The notes: generated by a model from the letters alone, not told the origin. Shown: positions 10,123 to 23,267, counted from the first letter of the stretch. The stretch is DNA of 64,000 nt from Dichotomocladium elegans (GCA_025716815.1 JAIXMN010000010.1:992001-1056000), one strand, 5' to 3'. Numbers and translations: made by a program.

Positions 10123-12449
10123 TTATTTTGTAGTAACATGCTTTTCCCTTATTCTTTTGATGCTCCAGCGGTGTCGCTTCGTCTCAGACGGTGGTGGCGG
10201 TGTGTTCATGCTGCCACCAGCGAGTAGACCCGATGCGGTTGCTGCCCCTTTTTGAGGCGACGACGGGAGTGTCGGCGCTGATGCGAACGGAAGCGCCTTC
10301 TTTTGCTGAGTTGGAATGTTCAGGTCTAGTGTGGTTGCAATCGGAGGAGGCAAGCCGTGCTTTTGTGGACGTGTCACGGGCGGCCTGCCGCCATGGACAC
10401 TGCTGCTGTACACCAAATCATTCTTACGGATATCCACATTGAGCGATCCCATGTCTATATTAACCGCCTGATAGAAAAGAACATATCCCGAGCCGCCTCC
10501 CGGCAAATCACCAAAGTACTGCTGGATATCATCCTCGCCGATAGACTTTCTCCATTGAAATACATACACACACAGTCTATCAGTGTTTGCTCTGTACCTA
10601 AGTGTATATATCGATCAATCGCCTCTGTATCTTACCGTGACCACGTCGTCATCGAAGAGGAGCCACTGGCCGCTGTGTTTGATGAGCGTGATATAGTGTC
10701 CGTGATGAGGACCACTAAGCCAGACCCGTCGATACATATTAGCTTGCTTTATGCCTTGGAGGTTTCCACTCTCTCCACCCAATAAAGAAAACTACACCGA
10801 AGGATACCTGCCGAGATGGACCACGACAGCCCAAAGCTCATACAACCGATCTGCATCATCGGTCTCGTCGCACTACATAGAATGATTGTCATGAAAAAAT
10901 CCAATCCTCGCAGGTGCGCTAGGAGTTGCCTCCTCCTCACACTTACGGTATTAAACAGACGAAGTTCGAATGGAAATACCACTCGATATGTCAGCTTGAT
11001 ATATTTTTGTAAATGTTCCTGGTATTTGAATCGCTTCAAGTGGAGCGCCAAGACATTAGGTAACTTCTTGAGCTTCATCCTGATGTTATCCGTCTGTTGG
11101 CCCTTTGATTTCTTCTCTGCCGCCTTTTCTACCACTCTTCCCCCGAATACCCTCCTCCCTGCCCCCCTCACGAAAAAAAAAGAAGCGAATAAAAAGCTCC
11201 TCGTTCCATACCGGCGTTCTGCCTCTTGCAGACCACAGCAGACATCGCAATAGTATTTGTTTTTATGGCACAAGATCTCGCTTGCGGAGAACTGGCGCAA
11301 GCAAGATGTCACCGACGAATTCATCTCCACATCGATAGAAAGGTCCATGAACTTTTCGTCACGGCTGGTCACCTAGGACAAGACGACAGGTTCATATTTT
11401 TTATGTACAAACAAGCATAGTAAACGGGGGGGCGGGAATGGGCAGAGACGGGAATTCCTTCGATAATGATAATAATCGACGTACCGTCTCGCAAGTGAGG
11501 CACTTGCTTTCGTTTGAAAACACGCCTTCGAATAATTGGTGGACCCATGTCTCCTGAACATCGCCTTCTATTTGCAGGAGGAGAAAAAAGGGAAGAGCAT
11601 CAGTCAACACACAGACAGACAGACAGACGTGCCATCCTAAAGCAGCAGGAGAACAATATGCATAGATTGATTGACCTTTCTGCGTCTCAGCCTGATGTTT
11701 ATGGACGTCTTCGGCAATGGTATTTAGCAGATAGTTCAAGAATTCATGGGCATCTTGATGCATGCTCGACCGAAAGAGCTCTAAGGTGGGATGATTCGGG
11801 GGGCTCAAATCGCATGCCCACAACGACGTCCGGCACTCCTCCGTCTTACCATTCTCTTTTTTCAGCTTGTTAACAAAGTTCACCGGGGCCACAACTGCAC
11901 CCGAGGACGTCGTCAGTTTCCAAAATAAGTCCCTCAGCGCCCCATAGAGGGAGTCGGCCATTGCGCAGGTCACGTTGCTGCCATCACGCGTGGAAGACGA
12001 TGACTCCGCCGACGAGGTGGCGGTGGTTGCCCGCCTCTGGAGAGCTGGCGGTGCAGCGTGCGTTTGTGGATGGGGGTAATTTGAAATGCATTCCCGAAAC
12101 GGACGGCAATAATAAAGCGCTTGGATGACTGAGTTGTTGTAACTACAATGATATTATATGCCCTTGTTTTAGACCGAGCGTTGCTTACATGAACCTAATG
12201 CCTCGCTCATCACCACCAGCCTTTCATTCATTTACCATGTATTGCCAAACTAAACGAAGGGAGAAGGAAAAAAAAAATACATAAGGGGAGAAAAGAAAAA
12301 ATGGACATGACAAAGAGTTATAAAACCGTCTCTTGCACAGAGCGAAAACTCAATAGAGAATAAACGCTATTACTTGCATTCTCGAGCCCAATATAACGAT
12401 CGCACACTGGGTCATCATTGGCGGAGTCGTCCTCGGCAATGGTCCGCAT
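10123..12449 (-). CDS. ubp9: Ubiquitin-specific protease, USP12/USP46 (Ubp9/Ubp13) type
   Basis: A C19 cysteine protease that removes ubiquitin from substrates. Visible in order: RYIGLEN ending exon 1 at 12378; the Cys box FGNTC, encoded by a 14-base micro-exon at 12236-12249; [17 protein letters not shown] from 12142; [18 protein letters not shown]; the zinc-ribbon cysteines CLTC and [38 protein letters not shown]; then the His box [20 protein letters not shown] and DDD. The C-terminus adds about 100 Pro/Ser-rich residues after [10 protein letters not shown]. Intron 1 (12250-12377) begins with GCAAGT, a GC-AG intron. The ATG at 12449 is the first in frame but an upstream exon is possible. 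USP12/46 proteins act with WD40 partners in endocytic trafficking and signalling. The next gene, DDI1, is also a ubiquitin-pathway protease. Confidence 0.88.
12236..12249 (-). other. 14-base micro-exon encoding the catalytic Cys box of the deubiquitinase
   Basis: The bases TTTGGCAATACATG lie between a TTTAG acceptor and a GTAAAT donor. They encode FGNT and the first two bases of the active-site Cys codon, completed by the next exon. Without this exon the protease would lack its nucleophile. Confidence 0.75.
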
Positions 12450-12778
12450 GGGACGTTCCTTTCGTGTGCACGGTCAATGGATTGTTTTGTGTAAAGAGAA
12501 GGGAACATAAACCCACCAAGCCCATCCATTTCAAAAACCCGGTGCTTATCATTCGCAGCTTCTTTCTCTTTTTCTTTTCCTGTCGAGGTGCCAGGGCTGT
12601 AAAAAGTACGAATAAATAAAAGGAGGGGCGTGGTTGAAAAAAGAAAGAGGGGAGCTAGCGCGCGGGTCAGGGACCCGACGCTTTGATGGATTTAAAAGTC
12701 AGGGACCGACATTGTAAAGTATGGTTCATGTACGAAGGTAAGCTTCAGATAGATGAACATTGCCTATCTTTATTGTTT

Positions 12779-14794
12779 TCACATCTGGAATAATAAGCTA
12801 GCTGCCAAGTCTGGATTCCCAGAAGCAATATCCAGCGCATTAATGGCCTCCTGCAACCTCTTATGAGATTCTTGCTTTCACATAGATGGTTCTTGGGTAC
12901 GTACCTGACGACTCACACCGAGATTCGTCAAGAGCGCGATATGTTCTTCTGGGTACCTTGAGGCTACGGAGAAGAATTGGAGCACATCTACTAGATTGGC
13001 TGATGCACCCATTCACACCCACTAACCTTGTTGCGCTGAAGGTGACTGATGTTGCTGCATCCCGGGAAAGGCTGATGATGACGCTTTGCTGGGTGTGGAA
13101 GGCATCGGAGGAGGAACAGCATTGGCTGCTGCCTGTGCGCCGGCGGTGCGTGCTTCGGTCGGCATGTCATCGTCTGCGCTGCCATGGATCTAGAGCAACT
13201 GTGAGGAATAGGTGTAGCAGTAAACGCGCAAAAGTCAACATACCTCAATCATACGCTGTTTCTCGGGCAGCTCGTGCTCATTTAAGAATGGGATCTCGCA
13301 ATCATCAAACGTCAAGGCGTTCTTTCGCAGGTCAATGCAGGCCTATGTACGACCCGGTGAGGTCAGACAAGTAGCTCTTGTTATAGTCGATCCACATAAT
13401 TTACCCGATGCCGCCTCAACATGTCCAAGCCAAACAAAAGCTCAGACCCTTTGCCTTCCACAACGATGAACGAGCAGGCAATAAAAAAATCCTGAGCAAG
13501 CTTCATCTGCGCGCTGTGGATTCTACCCATAATTTTGGCTGTCCCGACACCCTTAGCAACGCCGCTGAACCGGGCATCTATCAGTCGACTCAAACCACAC
13601 CGTTCTGCTGTTTCCGGACTGACTGTCGGGGCGGGGAAATGTTTATGTTATGCATGCATAATAGGATGCATCACGGGTACTTACTGACTGTACTTTGGGC
13701 GCCGGAATCGACCAAGGCTACAAGTTTGTGACCATTAATCTCGACGTTGATATAGAGCCGAGTGACCTAGAGCGGGACTCATGGTAAATTATAGGAAATG
13801 GGAAATATGAAAAGAATGATCCATTACGCGTGCAAACGACTCGGGATTGTATTCCATCGCTGCCTCAAGGTTTGCTGCGATATTTTCCTGCCGGATCGCG
13901 TCCTCAATCCGCTTCTGTGCCTCGATGTCAAAAGGATCATCGCTGTGTCCGGCCGTCTGGATAAAATATATTCGAGAAAGCCGGTAGAAGGTGAGAAATG
14001 ATGCTACATCTCCGGGGAAGGCAGCCGACATAGGTTCTCATTGTCCCACCCCGTTCTCCAACCACTCCGGCACCTCTTCATGCACATCCTGATGATGAAA
14101 AAATTTTACCATTTCCATACGCTGCTGTTCCGCTTGACGTCGACTTGCTTCGAGTTGCTGGACCATGGCTGAGAATCGAGCTGGGTCATGCAAAGCCGCC
14201 CTGGCCAATTCGGGATTTGTCTAGAACAGAATCATGGTTAACGCCCTGCTTTACCTTGTTTTCTTTTTATTATTTACGTTTGCTAGTTGTTGCAAAAGTC
14301 TTGGATCGCGCAGGACATGTTGTCGCATCAGATCAAAATTTGGATTGCTAAGAAAGACGAAAAAACCACCCTCCCCGTCCATCCCGTTAGAGTAAACGTT
14401 ACATGTGTATGTGTACATGTGTATGTGTATGCACGCGTGCCCGCACGCGTTCGTCAATGCACCTACCTGGCCATGTCGCCTGCAGCGACTCTGTTGCCTT
14501 GCTTGCGTCGTAGTAGCACGAGATCGTCTTGCTTGACTCCATAATCCTCCAGTAACTTCTTGAGCTCATCAAGCGGTTTGCCGTCATGAAACAGCTCCTG
14601 CTCCGCGGGTACTATGCCTGACTATGTAAAGCTCGTCGACCGTCAGACAATGCCTATAGGGGCGCGCGTCTCACAATTCAAGGGCGGCAATGTACCTCTG
14701 TTTCAAGAAGTGCCTTGAGGTCTTCTATTGCCATTTGGCTGTCGATCTCCAAATTATAAATATCACCCGTGTCTGTCGTTACTGTAAGCCTCAT
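12779..14794 (-). CDS. DDI1: DDI1: ubiquitin-like, retroviral-type aspartyl protease and UBA domain protein
   Basis: Complete multi-exon DDI1. The N-terminal ubiquitin-like domain starts MRLTVTTDTGDIYNLEIDSQ and continues with GKPLDELKKLLEDYGV. A helical region follows (NPNFDLMRQHVLRDPRLLQQ, then FDIEAQKRIEDAIRQENIAA). The aspartyl protease domain has the catalytic motif LVDSGAQSTV, then AERCGLSRLIDARFSGVAKG, GRIHSAQ, FSACSF-like strands and LLFGLDMLRRH. The C-terminal UBA segment ends QEAINALDIASGNPDLAASL just before the TGA at 12779. DDI1/DDI2 shuttle ubiquitylated proteins and cleave some heavily ubiquitylated substrates, including the ER-derived factor NRF1 in animals. The gene lies head-to-tail with the upstream SPT23/MGA2-like gene, with 361 bases between stop and start. 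Confidence 0.92.
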
Positions 14795-15155
14795 AGTGTG
14801 TACAATGTATAGATGTATAACAGTGTGCGTCTGTACAAAATACTCAAAGAAAAAGAAAAGAGAGAAAGAAGGAGAATAAACGCCCAGACCTTTCTTTTAG
14901 CTAATCATTGACGTCATCCTCAAGCACACGTGTATAAAAGTGTGTATTATCATTTGTATAAATATAAAAGGAAGGGAATGGAAGAAAAGATGGTTCTTGG
15001 AGGTAGTGCGAACAGGAACATGTGTCGGGTGAAGAGGTGGAGAAAAATGTTGGTCACGTACAAAGTGGCATTGATGCGGGAAGTGCCAACGTGTGTGCGT
15101 ATGTATACGAGTATGTGTGCGTGTTGGGTGAATGAATGATGTTCCTTTTTTTCGT

Positions 15156-18100
15156 TCAAAAGGGATCCAGCATAAAATTATAGACTTGGCCAACGGCAAT
15201 GCCAAGATTTTTAACGCAAGAAGTGTTGACGGAGAAAGTGTAAAATGAAGACAATATGCACGTGAGACGAGTGGGTAGGACCGCGCGCGCGGTCTCTACG
15301 GCCACGGATGGGATGAAATCGGACAAGGGTATACGAACATCCTGCGATTGCTGGTGCTTCGACCGTTTCTTTTTGCGACGAGGCATTTTGCGAAAGAGCT
15401 CGACGACTTGGGCGTGGCCAGCCTCGAGGGCCATCTTTTCGGCAGTCTTACCCATGATGTTGCGAGCTTGGAGGTTTGCCTTTGCAATCAAGACCTGCAC
15501 GATGTCTACTTTGCCAGTCCAGCTCGCAAAATGAAGGGCAGTGAATCCATTGTAGTCCGTTTGATTCACATCGCATCCTAACTTGACAAGTACACGCACC
15601 AACTGGTCGTAACCACACAGCGTTGCGAGATGTAGAAGGGAATGTTGATTCCGGTTCGTCAGAGACAGCTCGCCTTTGTACTCGAAGGCTTCTGCCGAGA
15701 TGAGCGCCGAAATCACCTGTTCTTCCAATTGGCTAATCAACAACGCTCGTGCATTGTCATATACTGCCATTGCTGCTCTGGTCGTCATAACTTCACGATA
15801 CTCGATCCGTGGCGAGGCAGAAGATCCGACCGTGGCATTGTTATTGTTATTGGTACTGCTACTACTGCTGCTAACGTTACACCCTTTACGGCTGGTTCCG
15901 CTGTCACCCTGAACAATCCGCATCGCTATTTGGCGTGCATCCTCAACTTTGCCCATTGTTTTGAGACCAACCACCTGTAGCGCCAGTTCCATTAGAGCCC
16001 GATCGCTCTCATCAAAGTACGTGAAAAGCACCACATCCTGTCCTTCAAGCATCAGCGGGTGTTCCTTGAACGATACCACAACTGGACCAGCGCTTGCTGC
16101 GGGGGGAAGAATACAGAGGAGCGTGTTCGGGCTCCAGCAGTGGGTCGGCATAGCAGGATTCTCTCCAAACATGCAGGTCAACCCTTCGTAAAAATTAGCA
16201 CCGAGCACTGTCACCTCTGCACCGCCATAAATAGGGCCCTCAGACGGGATCAGTCGATGGAGCTTAGGAGGACTGTTCCCTTTGTTGCGTTCTAGCATTG
16301 CGTTCTTTTGCTGCATTTTCGCATACATGTCACTTGCCTGCCACTGCTGCTGGGCGCACGATAAAGGCGTCCGTCGCCGATGGATTGGGAGCGGCAAGGA
16401 TGGTGTTGGTGCTTGCAATGGTAATGATAATTGGCGCGAGGTTGTCAATGGATTTGTGGCACTAGTGGGAATGGAATGGGTGTTGGTATGATGTTGATCT
16501 GGCGGCAAAAGATGAGCGACATTGATTTCGTCTGAAGTGAGGAAATCAAAAAGTCCGCCTTGTGGTATGTGTTGAACCGAGCTATTGCCGGCGTTGTAAG
16601 GCTGGATATGGGAGAGAACGTTCTGACTGTTGTTTGTATTCAAGGGCATCGAAGTAGAAGATAAGGAACCCGTATCACCAGCGATTGGGGCAGCAACGGA
16701 GGCAGAGCGCGAAGCAACTGAAGTGTCGGATTGCGAAGTATTCCCTGAGAGAGAACTGTTTTGTTGTTCCTGATGCTTTGGGCTGGAGGGCGCATCATCG
16801 GCTTGCGAGGACGGCGTAGGTGGCGTTGACAAGGCTGGGCTCGGGGTCGACACGCCAGAATCGGTCTCACCCTCATTGAAGGCCTTCTTTTTGTTGGCAA
16901 CTGCGGGTATCTCAATGTCGTACTCGCTTCGAGTTCGTTTTCGAGTAGTAGCCGTGTCCGATGGTGTTATTATTGCTGCAGATGCTTCTGTCGTAGACAC
17001 TGCAGCAGCTGCAGCTGTAGCCGTTGCAGCCTGGATTTTGCTGCTTTTGTGGTCATCAGTGATCATAATCGGAGGTGACCGGCCAGTCGCCAGAACATGG
17101 TTTTGTGAGTCCTTGATGGTAAACACAATCCTACAATTATTATTTTACCCGATAAATACCGCGGAAGACGTATTTTGGTGCTACTTGTGTACCTAAATCC
17201 AATCTTTTCACTATGATGCCGACAATAGCACGTTACGCGCGTAGGTAGCGTTGCTTCGCCATCGTTAAATTCGACATATTCGCTACAATTAAACAAGAGG
17301 ATCTTGCGGCGCTCCTGTGCCATGACCTCTTCGTCGTCTAGATTAGGAAGGTCGTTGGCGAACAGAGCAGCAAGCTTGGCAGCATTGCCTTCCTTGTTCG
17401 CAGCTCTAGCAACCTTGTTGTCGCGCTTCCGTTTCAAGCGTTTACGCTACAAAGGGGAAGAGAAATACACGAGCAGTCAGGAGGATATCCGCATGGCATG
17501 TACGATCCGTATACCTCACGATGGACGCAGCTGGTGCACATGATAATTTCATTATCCGGATGACTATCGCAGACGACTGCCGCCTCGAGCCTCAGGACTT
17601 TTGATTCTACCAGTGCGGATCTGTCGTCGCTTTTTTGATGCTTTCGCTTCAACTTCTCTTTGGCGACCATGTGTTCTGGAAGTCGCAGATGGGTGAACTC
17701 GGTCGCAAGTTCGTTGGAGGCGTTGACGAGCTGGATGCACACCTTGATTTGGGTTTCTACCCGCGATTTAGCACCTGAGGGGGGTAAACCAAGGACACGG
17801 ATGTGCCATGGGCTTCCGATTTTCCCAGTCCTATACGACGTGAAGATGAATAATTCAATTTAGGTCCGGAAACATGCGATATGATGATATGACTAACATG
17901 AATGACTCCTTCGAAGGATCAAGCATGAGCCTGTCTGGCGCGGCATAATCATCGGCCTTTTTGGGGCCCAAAAGACCATTTTGGCTACATGAATCTTGAG
18001 CTTTTAGGTATTTTGTTGTGTTCCCTTTCCCTGCCCATAAAAAATTACCCGTGAAGAGCAGCCTGGGCAAGAAAATCTTCGAAATTGAGACAGTTTCTTG

Positions 18101-18748
18101 CCAAGACCGGGATGGCGTGCAGTAACGGATTGGCGAAAACCTATTTGGTTAATGATTTTTAAGTTGTCTTTTTCGTTCCTTCGAATATATATGCAATTAA
18201 GACGTACGTTAAGAAGTGATGAACTTCCATTGCTAGCTTCTTTGCCTTTGACCTTAGTGTTATCAACCGAATGACCTGTCGGTTCCATAATGTCGGTTCC
18301 TGTTTCTGATTGACCGACCGTGGTCGGTGACAACCCCATAAGATCTTGATGATTCTCCATGGACAGCTCTGTCAAATTGTGTGGTTCGAGATTTGACTGT
18401 TCATGCTGCAAAAGGGTGTGCGTATCTAATACTAGAGAAGGAGAACAAAATGCGGGAAGAGTGAGAAAAAAAACGCCATAGTGAGCGAGGGGAGTGTTCC
18501 TTGTTGTTTTCATTCTTTCTCTCTCATTCCCCTTCTTCATGCGTATAATTACTGCCTGTGTTGTCAGTAGTCAAATCAAACTGGTGGGGATGGTGGTTGG
18601 AGAATTCGGCAACTTGATTTAAAAATAAGTCCATGGCCTCGTCATTATTTTGTTCGGGCGTAGTCGTCGATGGGGAACTGATTAAGGAAACGCTGCCTTC
18701 GACGTTCATTCGGTCTAATTGCTGGTCTTGCGATTTCATGGACCCCAT
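15156..18748 (-). CDS. SPT23/MGA2-like transcription regulator with IPT/TIG domain and ankyrin repeats
   Basis: Multi-exon gene. The N-terminus (ATG at 18748, MGSMKSQDQQLDRMNVEGSV) is acidic and Ser/Thr-rich. A central conserved part includes GLPPSGAKSRVETQIKVCIQ, VNASNELATEFTHLRLPEHM and RRKILLFNCSEYVEFNDGEA. A Ser/Ala-rich linker leads to an IPT/TIG immunoglobulin-like domain (LHRLIPSEGPIYGGAEVTVL, GPVVVSFKEHPLMLEGQDVV) and at least two ankyrin repeats (HSLLHLATLCGYDQLVRVLV, GFTALHFASWTGKVDIVQVL). Yeast Spt23 and Mga2 are made as ER-membrane precursors and released by Rsp5 ubiquitylation and proteasomal processing to switch on fatty-acid desaturase genes. Here the tail after the last repeat (LPTRLTCILSSFYTFSV, LGIAVGQVYNFMLDPF) is only weakly hydrophobic, so the usual C-terminal anchor is not obvious. 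Exon joins near 17.8-18.5 kb were not all resolved. Confidence 0.8.
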
Positions 18749-19745
18749 TGTAGGTAGCGCTAATGATAATATACAGGGTGTTTGACTCTCTGTATTCCTT
18801 TTTCCGTCTTTGTCGATGGTATATGAATCCTGAGTCTGTGTGTGTTCTCGTTTCAATTGCCAAAAAGAAAAAAAAAGTACGCTATGGGTATTAAGATAAA
18901 AAAGAGAAGACAAAAAATCATTGGCTGCAAAGCATCTCGAATCGAAATGTTCCCGTTCGTGATCGCGACGGAGTTCTCTTGTGGCATGGGTATCTCGGAT
19001 ACGTCATGTTTTAGATTTATGATTTGTGATGAACTTGTGCTATTCACATATCTCGCAAAAGATAAAATATATCACAATATCTCTTTCTTCTCAACAGACT
19101 TGAAGATAGCATAGATGGTTTTTTTATGTAAACTTATTTTTTCTAGTAAGATCTTGTCACGATGATGCCCCACATCAGTAGCCGCTACTGGGGACAATCA
19201 CATGGAACAACTACCTTCCTCACTCGTACAATTCAAAGAGAAACACCACGTGAATGTAGAGACAGGGACAGACAGACGTGGCAATGGTAATTCGTATTTG
19301 TGGGACTGAACCGTAAAGTACGGGTTTAAGGACTTCATAGGCAATACTAAACAGACCAGATCGACCGACATCGGTTGCTTCGTTGCTTTCAAGGAAAAAC
19401 TGCCGCGTTTCTGATCACAGGACTTACATCAGCCTCCTCCTTTTCTGGCTTAAAACAGTTGTTGAGCGCTTCTTTATTCGGTTGAGAAAAACATGATGTA
19501 ATTCGCCTTCAAACTGCGGGGAGCTGATGAGGAAATGGGTCTAGTTGTGGCCTATCGTCGTACTTTATCAAGTCGCAAAGGTGAAGGGATATTTTCCCTA
19601 CCCCTCCACTCAAGTTATGGATAATTATTAGCTGCTGTTGGTTCATGGTCGGCTTGAGTAACCAAGATATCAAGAAGAAACTGGGCGGATAAGATATCCC
19701 ATTCGGGAATTGCTCCTCATAATCCCTCCAAAACGAAGTAACTAG
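18749..19745. other. Spacer upstream of the SPT23/MGA2-like gene
   Basis: Holds the leader of the SPT23/MGA2-like gene and the 3' flank of the arrestin gene. No other protein-like frame was seen; 19200-19390 shows a short open minus-strand stretch without recognisable features. Confidence 0.45.
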
Positions 19746-21066
19746 TTAATTGGGTGGATGCATTTGTTCATATGCAGGCGGCGGAGCAAGCATAGTTTGC
19801 TGTGGCTGAGATAGCATGATCCACTTCTTCCGGTTTGAACGAAGTTGCTTTTGAAAGTTGACGTAGCAAGGGCAGCAACTTTTAGCATGACCAGCAGAAG
19901 CAATAGCAGCAGGCGACGATGATGACGATGCATGGGCGTCCATCACGGCATCTTGATAGGCCGGAAGACCAAAGTCATCGTCTTTGAGCCGACAGTCGAG
20001 GACAGTCATTGGAATCTTGAACATGGCAATGATCCGGTCCATGTTGTCCGGGACAGCAAGTTCGATGCGGATCTGGATGCGATGGCGAAACCGGAGCTCT
20101 GGCCAAGTAGTGGAGTGATGGATAAGGTGGCAGGTGGGTATCTTGAGGATGAGTTGGTACGCAAAGGGATTGGTCCTGAGCGGAATGTGTGCATTCTTGG
20201 CATTGACTGCATGGTGCAGTTGGGAAAGCGTTACATCCTGGAGATTGGGATCGGTTGAGCTTGTGGCAGATGCAAGACTGACCTTGGCATTCATGACTTC
20301 CGAACGTTTTGCGTTGTAATCCGGAAGACAATATGTCTTATACTCCTGAAACACGATGGAGATACACTCGAGCCAGATACCCTTACTGTGTGGAGTCATT
20401 GTTATATCCAAAAGGACATGTGTGCCAGCGACGACAATGGCTTTGTCGAGCCGAATCGTCACATCTGCGCAAGGGAACTGCTTTGTAAACCCCAATGAAC
20501 TGATGCTGTTTTCATCATCGCCCTCGGCTTGGATCACGCGTAACACTAGTATTTCCCGTCGTCTCTTCAGGTTCACCGCAGATGGACCCGGACGACGGAC
20601 GGTAGCAGATAAATAGTGATACACGCTTGCTGTATCATCTTGGACGGTCTCGACCATCGAGTAGGGCAGGACAAAATCAAAGAGCCACTTGTGCGTCCCA
20701 GCGGGGATGAGGTTCGTTGCAGTTGCATCCACCTTATGCAATGTCTTTTGCAGCTCAAGAATGACGTTGTCGTGAAGCACTTTTGTCTTGTGAGGGCCAA
20801 TGCCTTTTAAGACATGATAAGGATTACCGTGGAAGAAAAAGCGTTCATTTTTTTTTTTTACCTTCTGGCCAGTTCGTTCGCGACTTACAAACAAATTTGA
20901 TATCAACAGAGGCCACTGGCATTGGCTTTGAGAGAGTGAGGACGACAATCCCTCGAAGAAGATGACTTCGGGGACTGGTGGAGGTACCGCGCAAATAAAC
21001 GACAGGTTCCTCAAGCTCAATCTTCAACTGGCGATTACCCATCAAGAAAGGAAGGATGACAGCCAT
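19746..21066 (-). CDS. Alpha-arrestin (ART/ARRDC family) with C-terminal PPxY motif
   Basis: Two exons, 21066-20862 and 20803-19746, joined in phase 1 through an intron starting GTAAAAAA, give 420 residues. The N-lobe starts MAVILPFLMGNRQLKIELEE and contains VVYLRGTSTSPRSHLLRGIV, typical beta-strands of the arrestin N domain. The C-lobe follows (DKAIVVAGTHVLLDITMTPH, GIWLECISIVFQEYKTYCLP, WPELRFRHRIQIRIELAVPD). The tail contains LPAYQDAV and ends APPPAYEQMHPPN, so a PPAY motif for WW domains of Rsp5/NEDD4 ubiquitin ligases is present. Such proteins recruit the ligase to membrane transporters for endocytosis. Cargo cannot be told from sequence. The nearest gene downstream on the other strand encodes a membrane transporter whose own N-terminus has a PPSY motif. 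Confidence 0.88.
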
Positions 21067-23267
21067 TGTCTTTTTTTTGGATGCATCTGGTCGGCAGCAG
21101 GTAGTGGGAAAAGAGAGTGCGCGGAAGAAAGGGTATGAAAAATATAGATTATCTACCAGTTTCGATGCGATATATTTTCGATGCACGATCGCTACTGGAC
21201 CTAAATGTGACACAGCAACGAATTAAATACATGTGCCTTGAACCTTTTATTTTCTCTGTTTGGTGATTGCTATCTCATCATGGATATTTTACAGTCGGGA
21301 TGGACACAATATACATAGATACACGTTGACACATGCAAGCACATAATGTATCTGCCAGGGCTGGATGATCAATTTTGATTATCTATGACGAATTATTTCC
21401 CCGCCACAACTACCTTCCGCAATTTTTTTTATCCTGGGGGGGATGCGGGAGGGAGGAGGGAGCGGGGGGTGGGGGAGACTGTAAAACTGGGCGCGGTATG
21501 GGAAGAAGGACTGAGTGAAGGAGAGGGAGGGGTAAAAAGTAGGAGAAGAAGGGATGAAAGCCTGCGATCGACTTGGCGGGTACAGGCGCATTCTCGGTTG
21601 CCCTTGTGCAAAGGGAATATGAGCTTGCTTGGCAGGCGGGATCCCCAAGGCTGGTGATATTTTGTCTACGCATCCACTATGCATGCCCCAATTGAGTTCG
21701 TTGGGTCGAACAATCATCGATGAAGGCCACTTTGTCACTCATATTTATATAAGAACCCCATGCTATGGGCAATATAGAAAGACGTCATTTATAACGTTCC
21801 GTTCCTTGTGGTCCGTACCAGTTTGGGGGATTAAATTATAGAAAAGTGTAAATGAAGTGGCTTCTCCGTTCTTCTCGTTCTCCTTTATTTTCTTATGCGT
21901 GAGATTATGTAAAGCACAGGCCATCTAAAGGAATCCTCCTCTCCTTCCCTGTAGGCTATTCATCCATCGCGCAGCCGTCGTCCCTCCCGCTTCCCCGCTC
22001 AACCCTTTTTATGGAGTTTTTGAGGAATAATAGGCGGATTTTACGAAAGAACAGAAGGTAAGAGATGCAAGTTCGATCATCCCTTGTCTATTTCCTCATT
22101 CCTCTTTCGGGTAAAGGGAGATTACGCGTATCGCCATTTAAACAAGCATGTACTGTACTCATACATACAAAAGCATGCGGGTGTATAGAGGAAATCCTCT
22201 TTTTCGAATGCCGATCAGCCTGCGCGTGCATAAAATTATGGCATCTTCGCGATGTGACCAAGACAACCTCATCTAAGAGGACGACGTGTGAAATTGACAG
22301 AAACGATGGTATCGGTGTATATATTCGGTAATTCGTTCTGTACACCATGTCATCATGCGCCAAGTTACAAACAAACAGACATGCAATATTTCCAGATGGA
22401 GAAGCATCGTCTTTTCCCCAATTACGGAAGTGATTAAAAAAGAGCAGAAAGACTGCCGTCTCCAGCACACGATGCAGAAAAATGATAAAACGTGTTCCGC
22501 CATTGCGTATTGTCCTTTAAACGTATCTAATTAGCCAGCGTGGGGGGAAGGCTCAAAAGATAAGGAGGAGGAGTGGAGAGCGGAGTGGAGAAAGAGAGAA
22601 AAGAGAAAGAGAGTGGGTTTGGATAGTTTAAAAGTGAATGGATATAAAGAGAGACTGTCCCAAGAGAGACAGAGAGAAGTGTGTGTGTGCGCGCAAATCA
22701 GCTCTTCAAGCAAATTGCAAAGTAACTATAACATGGGTGCAGGAGACGCCGCATTGCATTTTGAAAACGAATGGCTTCGTTGCGGTCGTCCAGCCTTTTT
22801 CTTCCTTTGGTGGTCCGCAAGAGAAGGAGGGGTTTCTGTATTGACATAAAGCTAAAAGACGTCGACCATTTGAATCGGCTCGGGGATGAATTTATGCCAA
22901 GTGAAGGGAAGCGAGAGGGGCAGGAGTAACACAAGGTTCCATCCCCGGGGAAACAAAGATATGTTTTGTTAAAGCAAAGCAATCAAGCAGACACTTACGT
23001 ATCTACGCATCCCTCCTTTCTTTTTCTTCTTCTTCTCTACTCCTTGTTCATTCATCCCTATTCCCCTCCTCCCCGACCCCACCCCCGAAAAAATAAATCT
23101 TGGTATTCTATCGAAATCTTGACGGGGATGGACAGCAGATGGCAGGCGGCAGGTCCCTTTTTAATTTAAATAAACCACCCTGGGCTAGGCGATGCACCTG
23201 TGCCGCCTTCTCTCTCTCTCTCTCTCTCTCTCTTTTCTCACCCATCTTTTTCTCTTTCTGCTATCGC
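21067..23267. other. Divergent promoter region between arrestin and transporter genes
   Basis: About 2.2 kb without a protein-like frame. It must hold the promoters of the arrestin (minus) and transporter (plus) genes. Purine/pyrimidine-biased tracts occur at 21425-21545 and 22545-22700, and a (TC)n run at 23209-23232 lies just upstream of the transporter ATG. Confidence 0.5.
23209..23232. repeat. (TC)n tract in the leader of the transporter gene
   Basis: Uninterrupted TC dinucleotides 36 bases before the start codon; pyrimidine-rich leaders of this kind are common near fungal transcription starts. Confidence 0.8.
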
